This document shows positions 21,799-29,801 of a DNA stretch of 32,493 nucleotides, piece after piece. The stretch is taken from assembly GCA_900317815.1 (NCBI GenBank), contig ONIC01000012.1:1-32493 (forward strand), written 5' to 3'. The notes under the pieces were generated by a model. The model was not told the DNA's origin, made no database searches, and saw nothing but the letters and a program-made list of their open reading frames with translations. A program made the translations under genes and the position numbers. The DNA is from an uncultured Eubacteriales bacterium. GTDB taxonomy: Bacteria; Bacillota; Clostridia; Oscillospirales; Acutalibacteraceae. Position 1 is the first letter of the stretch; each line of letters begins with the position of its first letter.

Positions 21799-22518
21799 CT
21801 ATCGGCTCTTTTCTGTCGCACTGTTTTCAACATCAAGCTTCTCCGATGTTAAAAATTCAACGCTTCTCTCAATAGCGTCCTTCGAGTTTCCCCACGACTG
21901 ACCTTTACTCCTGTAGTCAAACATCGTACAGAAATGCGAGATATCCGCATGAAGCGTCTCTAGATAACCGCCGCAGAGCTTAGATGTATCGGAATAGAAC
22001 TGCGGCAGCATTTTTCCCGAAATACCTCTGTTCATCGCCGCCGTCATAAGGTCGGAGAAATGCTCCAGGCAGATGAACTGCTGCGAATTATACAGCGAGC
22101 GAAACTCCGCATCATTCGTATAGCTGCTGAATATTGTCTGGAACATATGCTCCATGCCCCAGTTTACCTGATCGCAGCAGAAGCAGGTCGTCGTCAGCTT
22201 CTTCACCGCTGCCATTTTTTTCTTGTCGGGTTTTCCCTTTACATCCTTCGGGATCAGTTCCGTTTTTATCTTGTCGAGGTGACTTTGCAGTATCAGCGCA
22301 TTGGAAAGGCGCGTACCGCAGGAGACCATCATTCCGAAATGTCTGCGGCAAAAGCCCGATTCATTCGTTTTGATCCTGACATCAGGCTCCATCATGGCGG
22401 CGCCTGTGATATAGACGGTCGAACGCTCCTCCAGCATATCGCGCATCCTGCACAAAGGACAGCCGTCTCTCGGCTCAAACACATCGGTGATCGGTATAGT
22501 GGTAATGTCTTCTCTCAT
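21799..22518 (-). CDS. DUF6062-like Cys-rich protein
   Basis: This 239-residue cytoplasmic protein has paired Cys/His motifs that suggest metal binding: CPLCRMR (about 20-26), GFCRRHFG (about 55-62), CFCCDQ (about 112-117) and ICLEHF (about 149-154). This pattern matches proteins annotated DUF6062 in clostridia, whose function is unknown. The start ATG 22518 follows GAGGGGG, and the gene begins 10 nt after the GH13 gene stops, so the two are probably cotranscribed. The metabolic link to the glucosidase is not evident. Confidence 0.7.
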   Translation of the reverse strand: MREDITTIPITDVFEPRDGCPLCRMRDMLEERSTVYITGAAMMEPDVRIKTNESGFCRRHFGMMVSCGTRLSNALILQSHLDKIKTELIPKDVKGKPDKKKMAAVKKLTTTCFCCDQVNWGMEHMFQTIFSSYTNDAEFRSLYNSQQFICLEHFSDLMTAAMNRGISGKMLPQFYSDTSKLCGGYLETLHADISHFCTMFDYRSKGQSWGNSKDAIERSVEFLTSEKLDVENSATEKSR

Positions 22519-22528
22519 ACTGTCCCCC

Positions 22529-24079
22529 TCAGATCCTGAAAAGCAGGTAGCTCTGACCGCTCATTCTGACCGTGCCGTCCTTGACCTCGACGCTGCCGAT
22601 CTCGAACACCTTCTCGCTCATTGTAACGTCAAGATTTACTTCAACATCCTGCGCTTTCGGGTTTACCGCAACAACGAAGCTGCCGCGTCTGAAAATGAAC
22701 GGGTACTTGTTCTTCTCGGCATAAAGGACTTCAAAATCCCCGTTGCCGCAGAGTTCATCGTTCTCCCTGCGGATCGCTATGATCTTTTTGACAGTGTTGT
22801 AAAGCGAATTCTCGTTTTTCTCCTGACTTTCGACGGTCGGCGCGTCACGGCGTGTATCAACGGGAAGGTAGAGCTTGTCGGCGGGCGCCGAAGAGAATCC
22901 CTTATTTATGCCGTTTGTCCACTGCATAGGCGTTCTCGAGCCTGTGCGTGAGAAGCCGCCTTCCTTGCTCGTAAGCTCGGACATATAGCGCATTCCGATC
23001 TCGTCGCCGTAGTATAGGAACGGCACGCCGGGCAGCGTGAATATCGTACAGAAATTGATCTTGAGTTCCAGCTCGTCATACCACGCAGACATTCTCGGAT
23101 TGTCGTGATTGCAGGTAAAGAAGCTGATGTAGCCGTTATCCTTTGTGGCGCTGTAATTGTCTGTAAACTCATTGACGAGCGTCATGATGTCGCCGCAGCC
23201 TTCCTTGCTGAAAAAGCTCTCCTGCTTGCCTGTTTCGTAGTTATAGTAGCGGAATGCGGTAGAGTAGCCGTTTCCTCTGTGGTCAAGGTAGAAATCGGCA
23301 TGGAAGCCGCCCTTATTAATTGATCTCTTCGGACTGCACCACTCGGATACGAGCGCACATTCGGGGTAATCCTTGTCCATCATCTCACGGATACCTGCCC
23401 AGATAGCGGAAGTTGCGATCTTCTCATCATCATTTTTGACAAGTGAGTCAGCCATATCTACACGGAAGCCGTCACAGCCCATATCGAGCCAGAAGCGCAT
23501 AACAGATTTGAGCGCTTCAACGGTACGCAGGCAGTCGGGGTGATTAGGCGGGAGCTGCCAGTTCGGGTGCGTAATCTCGTGGAAGCCGTAATTGAGCGCA
23601 GGCTGAGACGAGAAATAGTTGACAAGATAATTTCCGTCACGATCGGTAATGCCGCACATAAGGCGGTACTGCGGCGGCGCTTCCCACACGCTGTCAGTCC
23701 AGATATAGCGGTTGGAAAGCTCGTTTTTGAGCGGCTGCTTGCTCTTTGTGAACCATTCGTTCGTGTCGGACGTATGACCCGGAACAAGATCCATGAGTAT
23801 CTTCATATCCCGCTTATGAACTTCTTCGAAAAGGCGTTTCGCATCATCGTTCGTGCCGTAGCGAGGAGCTATCTTGAAATAGTCGCGGACATCGTAGCCG
23901 GCGTCCATAAACGGCGAGTCATAGACGGGATTGAGCCAGATCGCATTGCAGCCGAGCTGCCTGATATAGTCGAGCTTCGAGATAAGCCCCTGAATATCTC
24001 CGATACCGTCGCCGTTAGAATCGCAGAACGACTGAGGGTACACCTGATAGAATACTGATTTTTCGAGCCATTTTGGCAT
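22529..24079 (-). CDS. GH13 alpha-glucosidase / alpha-amylase family enzyme
   Basis: A 516-residue intracellular GH13 enzyme; no signal peptide is seen. It starts with the typical KSVFYQVYPQSFCDSNGDGI and carries the (beta/alpha)8 motifs: DLVPGHTS, the nucleophile Asp208 in GFRVDMAD, the general acid Glu246 in LVSEW and the transition-state Asp326 in TCNHDNPR. A C-terminal beta domain follows. It resembles oligo-1,6-glucosidase/trehalose-synthase type enzymes, but exact specificity cannot be read from the motifs. Tyr in the nucleophile environment and the conserved calcium-loop sequence (DSNGDGIGD) are kept. SD GGAGGAG lies 7-8 nt before ATG 24079. It leads a two-gene operon with the DUF6062-like gene and probably handles malto-oligosaccharides in concert with GlgB. 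Confidence 0.88.
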   Translation of the reverse strand: MPKWLEKSVFYQVYPQSFCDSNGDGIGDIQGLISKLDYIRQLGCNAIWLNPVYDSPFMDAGYDVRDYFKIAPRYGTNDDAKRLFEEVHKRDMKILMDLVPGHTSDTNEWFTKSKQPLKNELSNRYIWTDSVWEAPPQYRLMCGITDRDGNYLVNYFSSQPALNYGFHEITHPNWQLPPNHPDCLRTVEALKSVMRFWLDMGCDGFRVDMADSLVKNDDEKIATSAIWAGIREMMDKDYPECALVSEWCSPKRSINKGGFHADFYLDHRGNGYSTAFRYYNYETGKQESFFSKEGCGDIMTLVNEFTDNYSATKDNGYISFFTCNHDNPRMSAWYDELELKINFCTIFTLPGVPFLYYGDEIGMRYMSELTSKEGGFSRTGSRTPMQWTNGINKGFSSAPADKLYLPVDTRRDAPTVESQEKNENSLYNTVKKIIAIRRENDELCGNGDFEVLYAEKNKYPFIFRRGSFVVAVNPKAQDVEVNLDVTMSEKVFEIGSVEVKDGTVRMSGQSYLLFRI

Positions 24080-24116
24080 AAAGATCTCCTCCGATCAAAC
24101 AAAATATGTTTAGTCA

Positions 24117-24146
24117 ATTTTAACATTTTTCAACAGTCCGTGTCAA
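24117..24146 (-). promoter_or_regulatory. GH13 operon promoter
   Basis: Minus strand TTGACA (24141-24146), 18-bp spacer, TAAAAT (24117-24122). Confidence 0.7.
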
Positions 24147-24241
24147 TATATTATTAAAAGATAAATAAACAAATGATCGAAAGCATTTGCATAATGCCGA
24201 TGAAGCGCAGGAAAAATTTTGAGTAATTGTCTAAAAAGCTA

Positions 24242-24270
24242 TTGAAATTCCACTCGTTTTGTACTATTAT
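24242..24270 (+). promoter_or_regulatory. ackA promoter
   Basis: TTGAAA (24242-24247), 17-bp spacer, TATTAT (24265-24270). Confidence 0.65.
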
Positions 24271-24324
24271 TATATTTGTAAAATTGCATATGAAATGCGC
24301 TTAGCAAAAGAAAGGACTACAGAT

Positions 24325-25536
24325 ATGAAAATACTTGTTATCAACGCAGGAAGCTCGTCGCTGAAATTCCAGCTCATCGACATGGATGACGAAAAGGTTC
24401 TTGCAAAGGGCAACTGCGAAAGAATCGGAATTGACGGTCTTGTCGGCTATAAGAATGCGGACGGCAAGGAGTTCAAGAAGGAAGTTACTCTTCCCGATCA
24501 CAGAGCTGCATTTATGGAAGTCAAGAACGCTCTCACAGACGCTGAATACGGCGTTATCTCCGATCTCTCCGAGGTCTCCGCCATCGGTCACCGCATCGTG
24601 CAGGGCGGCGCCATCTTCAGCAAGAGCGTGCTCGTCAATGAGGAGGTCATCAAGGGCATCGAGAGCCTTATCCCGCTCGCTCCGCTCCACAACAAGGGTC
24701 ACGTTCAGGCTCTGCGCGCCTGTGTAGAGGTATTCGGCGAAGAACTCCCGCAGGTAGTTGTATTCGATACTGCGTTCCACTCGACAATGCCCGAGAAGGC
24801 TTACATCTACCCGATCCCTTACGAGTATTACGAGAAGTACCAGATCCGCCGCTACGGTTTCCACGGCACATCTCACAGATATGTAAGCGGCGAGTGCGCT
24901 AAAATGATGGGCAAGGACATCAAGGATCTCAAGCTCATCACCTGCCACATCGGTAACGGCTCGTCAATCACAGCTATCGACGGCGGCAAGGTCATCGATA
25001 CGAGCATGGGTCTTACTCCGCTCGACGGCTTCATGATGGGTTCGAGAACAGGTACACTCGATCCGTCCGTCGTAACATTCATCGCCGAAAAGGAAAACCT
25101 CTCGCCCTCCGAGATGAGCGATCTTCTCAACAAGAAGTCGGGTCTGCTCGGCGTTTCGGGCATTTCTTCCGACGACAGAGACGTATCCAAGGCTGAGCAG
25201 GAGGGCAACCCGAGAGCGCACCTTGCTCACGAGATCCTTTACTACGAAGTCTCGAAGTTCATCGGCGGCTACTATGTAGCTCTCGGCGGCTGCGACGGTA
25301 TGGTATTCACCGCAGGCCTCGGCGAAAATCAGGTGAGCCTCAGAGAGAAGATCTGTGAGTATCTTTCATGCCTCGGCGTAAAGATCGACAAGGAAAAGAA
25401 TGCAGCTATGATCCACGGCAACAGCGGCAAGATCTCCGCAGATGATTCCTCCATCGAGGTATTTGTTATCCCGACAAACGAGGAGCTCGTAATCGCAAGA
25501 GACACTAAGGCTATTGTCGAAGGCAAGAGCATCTGA
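24325..25536 (+). CDS. ackA: Acetate kinase
   Basis: Acetate kinase makes ATP and acetate from acetyl phosphate and ADP in the last step of acetate fermentation. The 403 residues fit the family. Visible signatures are the N-terminal MKILVINAGSSSLKFQL phosphate-binding motif, GHRIVQGG, FDTAFHSTMPEKAYIYPIPY with the catalytic Asp, the RYGFHGTSHRYV motif, HIGNGSS, the Arg of MGSRTGTLDPSV and the late FTAGLGENQ. ATG 24325 is preceded by AAAGGA at 8 nt; 22 codons upstream belong to the promoter region and are rejected. The usual partner pta is not adjacent. It is monocistronic and ends in a GC-rich terminator. Confidence 0.97.
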   Translation: MKILVINAGSSSLKFQLIDMDDEKVLAKGNCERIGIDGLVGYKNADGKEFKKEVTLPDHRAAFMEVKNALTDAEYGVISDLSEVSAIGHRIVQGGAIFSKSVLVNEEVIKGIESLIPLAPLHNKGHVQALRACVEVFGEELPQVVVFDTAFHSTMPEKAYIYPIPYEYYEKYQIRRYGFHGTSHRYVSGECAKMMGKDIKDLKLITCHIGNGSSITAIDGGKVIDTSMGLTPLDGFMMGSRTGTLDPSVVTFIAEKENLSPSEMSDLLNKKSGLLGVSGISSDDRDVSKAEQEGNPRAHLAHEILYYEVSKFIGGYYVALGGCDGMVFTAGLGENQVSLREKICEYLSCLGVKIDKEKNAAMIHGNSGKISADDSSIEVFVIPTNEELVIARDTKAIVEGKSI

Positions 25537-25563
25537 CAGCATAAACACATAAACAAACACTAC

Positions 25564-25590
25564 GCCCCCTCGTTTTTTCGAGGGGGCTTT
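25564..25590. terminator. ackA terminator
   Basis: GCCCCCTCG (25564-25572) pairs perfectly with CGAGGGGGC (25579-25587) around TTTTTT. It lies between the convergent ackA and htrA-like genes. Confidence 0.85.
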
Positions 25591-25631
25591 CAGTGTGCTT
25601 TTGGCAATTAAATGAAAGAAGGTACTTATTA

Positions 25632-27155
25632 TCAGCTGTCTATATCCGCGTCACTTCTTGAAATAAGAGTTGCTGTGAGCGTGACATTTTTCAGTTCGCT
25701 TTTCGATGTGCTTCTGACGATCTCGATGCTTACCTTATCACCGACGCTGCACCCTGCAAGGACCTCCTGGAGAGCATCCATGCTGTTTACAGCCTTCCCG
25801 TCGATAGATGTGATGATATCGCCTGCCTCGATACCTGCGAGTTTTGCGGGCGAACCTTCCGTTACGCGGCTGACATAAACGCCCTCAGGCCAGTCAAAAC
25901 GCTCACGGTAAGAAGCGGGAACATCCTGACCGTAGATACCGAGATAGGGTTTCTCCTCTGAAACAGCGCTGCCGCCGTTCATAAGCTCGTTGATGATCGG
26001 CTCGGCATCAGAGATCGGGATCGCATAGCCCGTGCCCTCAACGTTCGTATCGGAATACTTTGCCGAGTTGATGCCGACGACCTCTCCCTTGAGATTAAGA
26101 AGCGCACCGCCCGAGTTGCCGGGGTTGATTGCCGCATCTGTCTGGATAAGATTCATTGTCCTGTCCGAGATCTGTATCTCTCTGTTGACTGCGCTGATGT
26201 AGCCTACTGTTACCGACTGACCGTAACCGAGCGAGTTTCCGATCGCAATAGCAGGCTCGCCGAGCTTGAGGTTTTCGGAATTTCCGAGCGTTGCGACTTT
26301 GATCTTGCCGAGTGTGTCCGAGCTGATATCGGAGAGCTTTACCGCTATGACAGCGAGATCGTTTTCGGCCGCCGTGCCTTTTACAGTCGCGTCGTAGCTC
26401 TCATTGTCGATAAACTGAACTGCGATCTGATCTGCGTCTTCGATCACGTGGTTATTCGTTGCGATAAGAAGCTCTGTGTCACTCTGGGCTATGATAATGC
26501 CCGAACCGCTCGCTGTCGTTTCGTAGGTATCACCGTAAGTGTCGCCGTACATATAGAAATAGAACGGATTAAAGCCCGTCATTGATTCCTCTGTGATCGT
26601 GTTGATCGCTACCATCGAAGGCATCGCAAGCTCCACTACATCGGAGACTGTACCCGACACCACTGCCGTATCGCCCGAAACCGTCATAGTAGCCGTACTC
26701 GGAACGGTAGAGGCAGTTCCTGCCGCAGTCGTTGATGCAGATGTACCTGTCTGTGTGCCTGCGTTATATGTTGCGCCCGCATAGAAGCTGCCTCCTGCGA
26801 TAACGAGTGCCGAACAGATAGCGGCTACCGAAAGCGCCCAGCGCTTGCCCGATTTATGATCCTTCTTGCTCGGTTTTGCGCCGAAATCGCCCGGTGTGTA
26901 CTGAGCAGCTTTGTAAGGATCCGTGTACTGCTGAGGTGTGTACGAAGAAGGCGCGTGATCTTCATAGCTCTGTGCAGGCTGTGCTGTTGCCGTATCCGCG
27001 CGGTAAACAGGAGCTGTCGGTATCTGCGCTGCGCTGTATTCCTGTGACGGCTCACTTCCGCTCATATTTTTTGCGTAAGGATCATTGAAGGGTGCAGATT
27101 GACCATTCGCTGCCCCGCCGATATTCGCATTGTAATTGTTGTTATATTCACTCAT
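25632..27155 (-). CDS. HtrA/DegP-like membrane-anchored serine protease
   Basis: This 507-residue quality-control protease acts on the outer face of the membrane. A long N-terminal cytoplasmic region (1-104) is rich in Asn, Tyr, Gln, Pro and Ala. One transmembrane helix follows at about 106-124. A Ser/Thr/Ala linker precedes a trypsin-like domain with the triad His236 (ATNNHVIED), Asp266 (ENDLAVI) and Ser348 (NPGNSGGAL), and a single PDZ domain occupies about 395-495. The start ATG 27155 is 8 nt after GGAGG; a TTG 15 nt upstream overlaps the SD and is rejected. A -10 lies at 27217-27222 without a good -35, preceded by three 12-bp repeats, suggesting an activator-dependent stress promoter. Confidence 0.93.
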   Translation of the reverse strand: MSEYNNNYNANIGGAANGQSAPFNDPYAKNMSGSEPSQEYSAAQIPTAPVYRADTATAQPAQSYEDHAPSSYTPQQYTDPYKAAQYTPGDFGAKPSKKDHKSGKRWALSVAAICSALVIAGGSFYAGATYNAGTQTGTSASTTAAGTASTVPSTATMTVSGDTAVVSGTVSDVVELAMPSMVAINTITEESMTGFNPFYFYMYGDTYGDTYETTASGSGIIIAQSDTELLIATNNHVIEDADQIAVQFIDNESYDATVKGTAAENDLAVIAVKLSDISSDTLGKIKVATLGNSENLKLGEPAIAIGNSLGYGQSVTVGYISAVNREIQISDRTMNLIQTDAAINPGNSGGALLNLKGEVVGINSAKYSDTNVEGTGYAIPISDAEPIINELMNGGSAVSEEKPYLGIYGQDVPASYRERFDWPEGVYVSRVTEGSPAKLAGIEAGDIITSIDGKAVNSMDALQEVLAGCSVGDKVSIEIVRSTSKSELKNVTLTATLISRSDADIDS

Positions 27156-27216
27156 ATACTTTTCCTCCAATCCGCCGTTTGCGGTATTTATTTGAGATTT
27201 TCCTGTCTCTGGTTAT

Positions 27217-27222
27217 ATTGTA
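27217..27222 (-). promoter_or_regulatory. -10 element of the htrA-like gene
   Basis: Minus strand TACAAT. The hexamer 17 bp upstream reads AGGTTC, a poor -35. Confidence 0.45.
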
Positions 27223-27248
27223 TCCCCCGAACTTAAAACGAACCTTAA

Positions 27249-27284
27249 TTTTTACTTAAAGTTTTCTTTAAATTTTTCTTTAAA
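27249..27284. repeat. Three 12-bp tandem repeats upstream of the htrA-like promoter
   Basis: TTTTTACTTAAA, GTTTTCTTTAAA and TTTTTCTTTAAA follow in register at 27249-27260, 27261-27272 and 27273-27284. They lie just upstream of the -35 position. Spacing near one helical turn fits head-to-tail binding of an OmpR/PhoB-type response regulator. Confidence 0.55.
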
Positions 27285-27298
27285 TTTTAAGGAGATAC

Positions 27299-27319
27299 TA
27301 AGGAGCCACTGATTAAATC
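27299..27319. repeat. Solo terminus of the MITE family
   Basis: TAAGGAGCC-ACTGATTAAATC is identical over its whole length to the terminus at 65-85. No second end is visible nearby. It lies between the divergent htrA-like and DUF1292 promoters. Confidence 0.7.
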
Positions 27320-27374
27320 TGTTTTCCCATCATCACAATTACACAAATATTAAATTATTTTAACCAATTTTTAA

Positions 27375-27403
27375 TTGAATTTTCTTTCTCGATTGTGTAT
27401 AAT
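27375..27403 (+). promoter_or_regulatory. Promoter of the DUF1292 gene
   Basis: TTGAAT (27375-27380), 17-bp spacer, TATAAT (27398-27403). Confidence 0.8.
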
Positions 27404-27464
27404 ACTCTTGTAGAAGTATGCGCTGAGGAATTTAAAGCGCAAATTAACGAAGGTTGGTGGCAGA

Positions 27465-27788
27465 ATGAACTCCGCAGACAAGGACTTTAACGATCGGGAG
27501 CTTGAAGCAATGGATGATCTCAACGACTTTGTCGTTCTGACTGACGAGGACGGGATAGATTCTCAATTCGAGCTTGTCGACAGGATAAAATACAAGGGCA
27601 GCGAATACCTTTTTATGATCCCCGTTAATGAAAACAGCAGCGACGATGATTCAGCCGAAGCTGTGATATTGCTTGTAGAAAAAAATCCGGACGGCACGAA
27701 GAGCTACACAACTGTTGTTACTTCGATTGTTGACGAGCTTTTCGAGATATTCAAGGAGCGCTGCAAGGATCGCTTTGATTTTGAATGA
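27465..27788 (+). CDS. DUF1292 family protein
   Basis: This acidic 107-residue cytoplasmic protein matches DUF1292 (YrzB-like). After an acidic N-terminus comes the domain core with VLTDEDGIDSQFELVDRIKY, YKGSEYLFMIPV, AVILLVEKNPDGTKSYTTV and a final helix ending KERCKDRFDFE. Such proteins often lie near yrrL and other RNA or cell-maintenance genes in Bacillota, but the function is unknown. The SD (GGTGGCAGA) is weak; the start agrees with the family's usual length. Promoter 27375-27403 gives a leader of about 55 nt. The next gene starts 66 nt downstream and may be cotranscribed. Confidence 0.85.
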   Translation: MNSADKDFNDRELEAMDDLNDFVVLTDEDGIDSQFELVDRIKYKGSEYLFMIPVNENSSDDDSAEAVILLVEKNPDGTKSYTTVVTSIVDELFEIFKERCKDRFDFE

Positions 27789-27854
27789 TTATTGATCGGC
27801 AGAGTACTTATGTACCTGCCGTGAGTTTTATATGAATATATGAGGTGAAGGGCT

Positions 27855-28067
27855 ATGAAATGTCCCGTATGCGGCGGAGAAATGAAAAAAGGAACACTCA
27901 GAGGTGAAGGAAGACTTGCGCCGAAGTGGCTGTACAGCGGCGACAAAGCAGGTCTTTTCGGCTCGGGTCACATAATAAAGAATTTCCGCAGAACAGGCAC
28001 TGTCTACGAGACAGACGGCTTTCTGTGCGAACGCTGCGGCAAGGCGGTAATTGATCTTCGTTTATAA
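27855..28067 (+). CDS. Small zinc-ribbon protein (PF20097/DUF6487-like)
   Basis: A 70-residue protein with two Cys pairs: CPVCGGE at the N-terminus (Cys3, Cys6) and CERCGKAVIDL near the C-terminus (Cys58, Cys61). Between them is a conserved WLYSGDK region typical of small clostridial zinc-ribbon proteins annotated PF20097. Function is unknown. SD GAGGTGA lies 9-10 nt before ATG 27855. It precedes the tRNA-Gly promoter. Confidence 0.8.
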   Translation: MKCPVCGGEMKKGTLRGEGRLAPKWLYSGDKAGLFGSGHIIKNFRRTGTVYETDGFLCERCGKAVIDLRL

Positions 28068-28096
28068 TCGATGATAAAAACTTTTTGATAAAACAC

Positions 28097-28125
28097 TTGA
28101 CAAAAGACCTGTTTGCTGTTATAAT
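28097..28125 (+). promoter_or_regulatory. tRNA-Gly promoter
   Basis: Consensus TTGACA (28097-28102), 17-bp spacer, TATAAT (28120-28125). Confidence 0.9.
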
Positions 28126-28144
28126 AGTCAAGCAGTCAGGAAAT

Positions 28145-28217
28145 GCGGATGTAGCTCATCTGGTAGAGCGCCACCTTGCCAAGGTGGAGGTAGCGGGTTC
28201 GAGCCCCGTCATCCGCT
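28145..28217 (+). tRNA. tRNA-Gly (anticodon GCC)
   Basis: Cloverleaf with acceptor GCGGATG/CATCCGC, D-arm AGCTCATCTGGTAGAGC, anticodon stem CCACC/GGTGG with loop TTGCCAA, and T-arm GCGGGTTCGAGCCCCGT. The discriminator is T; CCA is not encoded. Confidence 0.97.
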
Positions 28218-28225
28218 CTCTTTTT

Positions 28226-28255
28226 ATCTCACCGTAAATTCGGTGAGATTTTTTT
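28226..28255 (+). terminator. tRNA-Gly terminator
   Basis: ATCTCACCG (28226-28234) pairs with CGGTGAGAT (28241-28249), followed by TTTTTT. It sits 23 nt before the dus start, so dus may rely on read-through. Confidence 0.85.
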
Positions 28256-28272
28256 GTAACTGGAGGTTCTTT

Positions 28273-29232
28273 ATGTTTATCGGGAATGTGGAAATAAAGG
28301 GTCACGCCGCGCTCGCACCAATGGCAGGCGTTGCCGATAAGGCTTTCAGAGAGCTGTGCCGTGATTTCGGAGCAGCATATACAGTCACCGAAATGGTAAG
28401 CTCAAAGGGACTCGAATATAAAAGCTCGAAAACAGAACAGTTAATGGAGATCAGCGACAGGGAACGTCCCTCGGGGATCCAGCTTTTCGGCAGCGAGCCC
28501 GAAACGATGGCGGCAGCCGCTGTGAAAGCGCTCGAATACCGACCCGAGATCATCGACATCAATATGGGCTGTCCTGCTCCGAAGGTAAGCGGGAACGGCT
28601 GCGGTTCGGCGCTTATGAAGGATCCCGGACTCTGCGGCAGGATAGTAAAAGCCGTTTCCGAAGCTGTAGATATTCCCGTTACCGTTAAGATACGCAAGGG
28701 TTGGGACGAGAACAGCGTCAACGCAGTTGAGGTAGCGAAGATCTGTGAAGAAAACGGAGCTTCCGCAATAGCAGTTCACGGGCGAACCCGCGCTCAGCAG
28801 TATCAGCCGCCCGCAGACTGGGATATCATAAGGCAGGTAAAGCAGGCAGTCTCGGTACCTGTTATAGGAAACGGAGACATCCTCACCGCCGAGGATGCTC
28901 AGCGTATGTATGAACAGACAGGCTGCGACCTTGTCATGATCGGCAGAGGTGCGCTCGGCAATCCGTGGATATTTATGCAGATATGCGCATGGTTCGATTC
29001 GGAACGCCAGATGCCGCCGCCGACAAAATCGGAGAGAATGTACGTAATGCTGCGCCATATCAAGACACTTTGCGAATATAAGGGCGAGGATATCGGTATG
29101 AGGGAAGCAAGAAAGCACGTAGGCTGGTATCTCAAGGGCTTCAAAGGCGCATCTTCATTTCGAAGAGCCGCATGTACTCTGAAAACATTCGAAGAGCTTG
29201 AAAAGCTCACGGCAGAAATAATGATGAAATAA
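28273..29232 (+). CDS. dus: tRNA-dihydrouridine synthase (DusB-like)
   Basis: An FMN-dependent enzyme that reduces uridines in the tRNA D-loop, 319 residues. It has the TIM-barrel signatures ALAPMAGVADKAFRELC (FMN-binding, N-terminal), DINMGCPAPKVSGNGCGSAL with the catalytic Cys of GCPAP, TVKIRKGWD, the phosphate-contacting AVHGRTRAQQY, and VIGNGDI plus MIGRGALGNPWIF. A helical C-terminal RNA-binding domain has EARKHVGWYLKG. The start ATG 28273 is 8 nt after TGGAGG; ten codons upstream overlap the tRNA terminator and are rejected. It lies directly behind tRNA-Gly. Confidence 0.95.
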   Translation: MFIGNVEIKGHAALAPMAGVADKAFRELCRDFGAAYTVTEMVSSKGLEYKSSKTEQLMEISDRERPSGIQLFGSEPETMAAAAVKALEYRPEIIDINMGCPAPKVSGNGCGSALMKDPGLCGRIVKAVSEAVDIPVTVKIRKGWDENSVNAVEVAKICEENGASAIAVHGRTRAQQYQPPADWDIIRQVKQAVSVPVIGNGDILTAEDAQRMYEQTGCDLVMIGRGALGNPWIFMQICAWFDSERQMPPPTKSERMYVMLRHIKTLCEYKGEDIGMREARKHVGWYLKGFKGASSFRRAACTLKTFEELEKLTAEIMMK

Positions 29233-29240
29233 TCAAAGAA

Positions 29241-29290
29241 AGCGACCGGAGGGATGCGAAACCGATTCGCAGACCCTTCGGCCGCTGCTT
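29241..29290. terminator. Terminator between dus and the convergent DUF378 gene
   Basis: AGCG-CCGGAGGG (29241-29253) pairs with CCCTTCGG-CGCT (29274-29286), with inner GCGAA/TTCGC (29256-29260 with 29266-29270). GCTTTT follows on plus. Confidence 0.75.
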
Positions 29291-29293
29291 TTA

Positions 29294-29518
29294 TCAGTGG
29301 CTCATAACTCTGACGGGGCGATCCAGATCCTCGGTGTCTCTGACGAGAAACGAGATGCACCAGATAGCGCACAGACCTACAAGTGTGTAGATTATTCGGC
29401 TCAAGATGCTCGACTGTCCGCCGCCGATCCACGCCACGAGGTCAAACTGGAATATGCCGACAGATCCCCAGTTGATACCGCCGATTATGAGCAGGATAAG
29501 CGCGATCCTGTTTAACAT
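29294..29518 (-). CDS. DUF378 small membrane protein
   Basis: This 74-residue protein has two hydrophobic segments (about 4-22, IALILLIIGGINWGSVGIF; about 42-62, IIYTLVGLCAIWCISFLV) separated by LVAWIGGGQSSILSR. The INWG motif and size are diagnostic of DUF378 (YuzA-like). Function is unknown. SD GAAAGGA is 8-9 nt before ATG 29518. The last codons and stop (ATG-AGC-CAC-TGA) resemble the MITE terminus GAGCCACTGAT, so the C-terminus may come from an old repeat insertion; this is weak. Confidence 0.88.
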   Translation of the reverse strand: MLNRIALILLIIGGINWGSVGIFQFDLVAWIGGGQSSILSRIIYTLVGLCAIWCISFLVRDTEDLDRPVRVMSH

Positions 29519-29544
29519 AGTATCATTCCTTTCTTTAAATGTCA

Positions 29545-29574
29545 GCTCCCGCAGCCCAAAAAGGTATCGGGAGC
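29545..29574. other. Hairpin in the intergenic region before the glycosyltransferase gene
   Basis: GCTCCCG (29545-29551) pairs with CGGGAGC (29568-29574). It is in the DUF378 leader on the minus strand and not followed by a T-run. A second small hairpin TGCGG/CCGCA lies near 29692-29706. For the glycosyltransferase, TATAAT at 29751-29756 is a -10 candidate without a good -35. Confidence 0.35.
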
Positions 29575-29801
29575 GTGCAAACGGGCAGATATCCGCCTTT
29601 TTATCTCTATGTAACAGTATTATCTGCGGTCTTGCGCCTGATTATTCAGATTTCAAAAATTTGTTTTTAAAATTGCAGCGCCCGTTCGCTGCGGTCTGTC
29701 CGCAAACGTAAAATTAATAAAAATTTAGCAATATCAAATTTGGTTTATAGTATAATGATTTTCAGTGATACTATATTCTACTCTAAAAGGAGAATCCGAT
29801 C

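Noticed and set aside
29291..29303. A sixth MITE terminus at the DUF378 stop codon
   Set aside because: The 11-bp match GAGCCACTGAT lacks the outer TAAG and most of the inner part; too short to claim as a copy.
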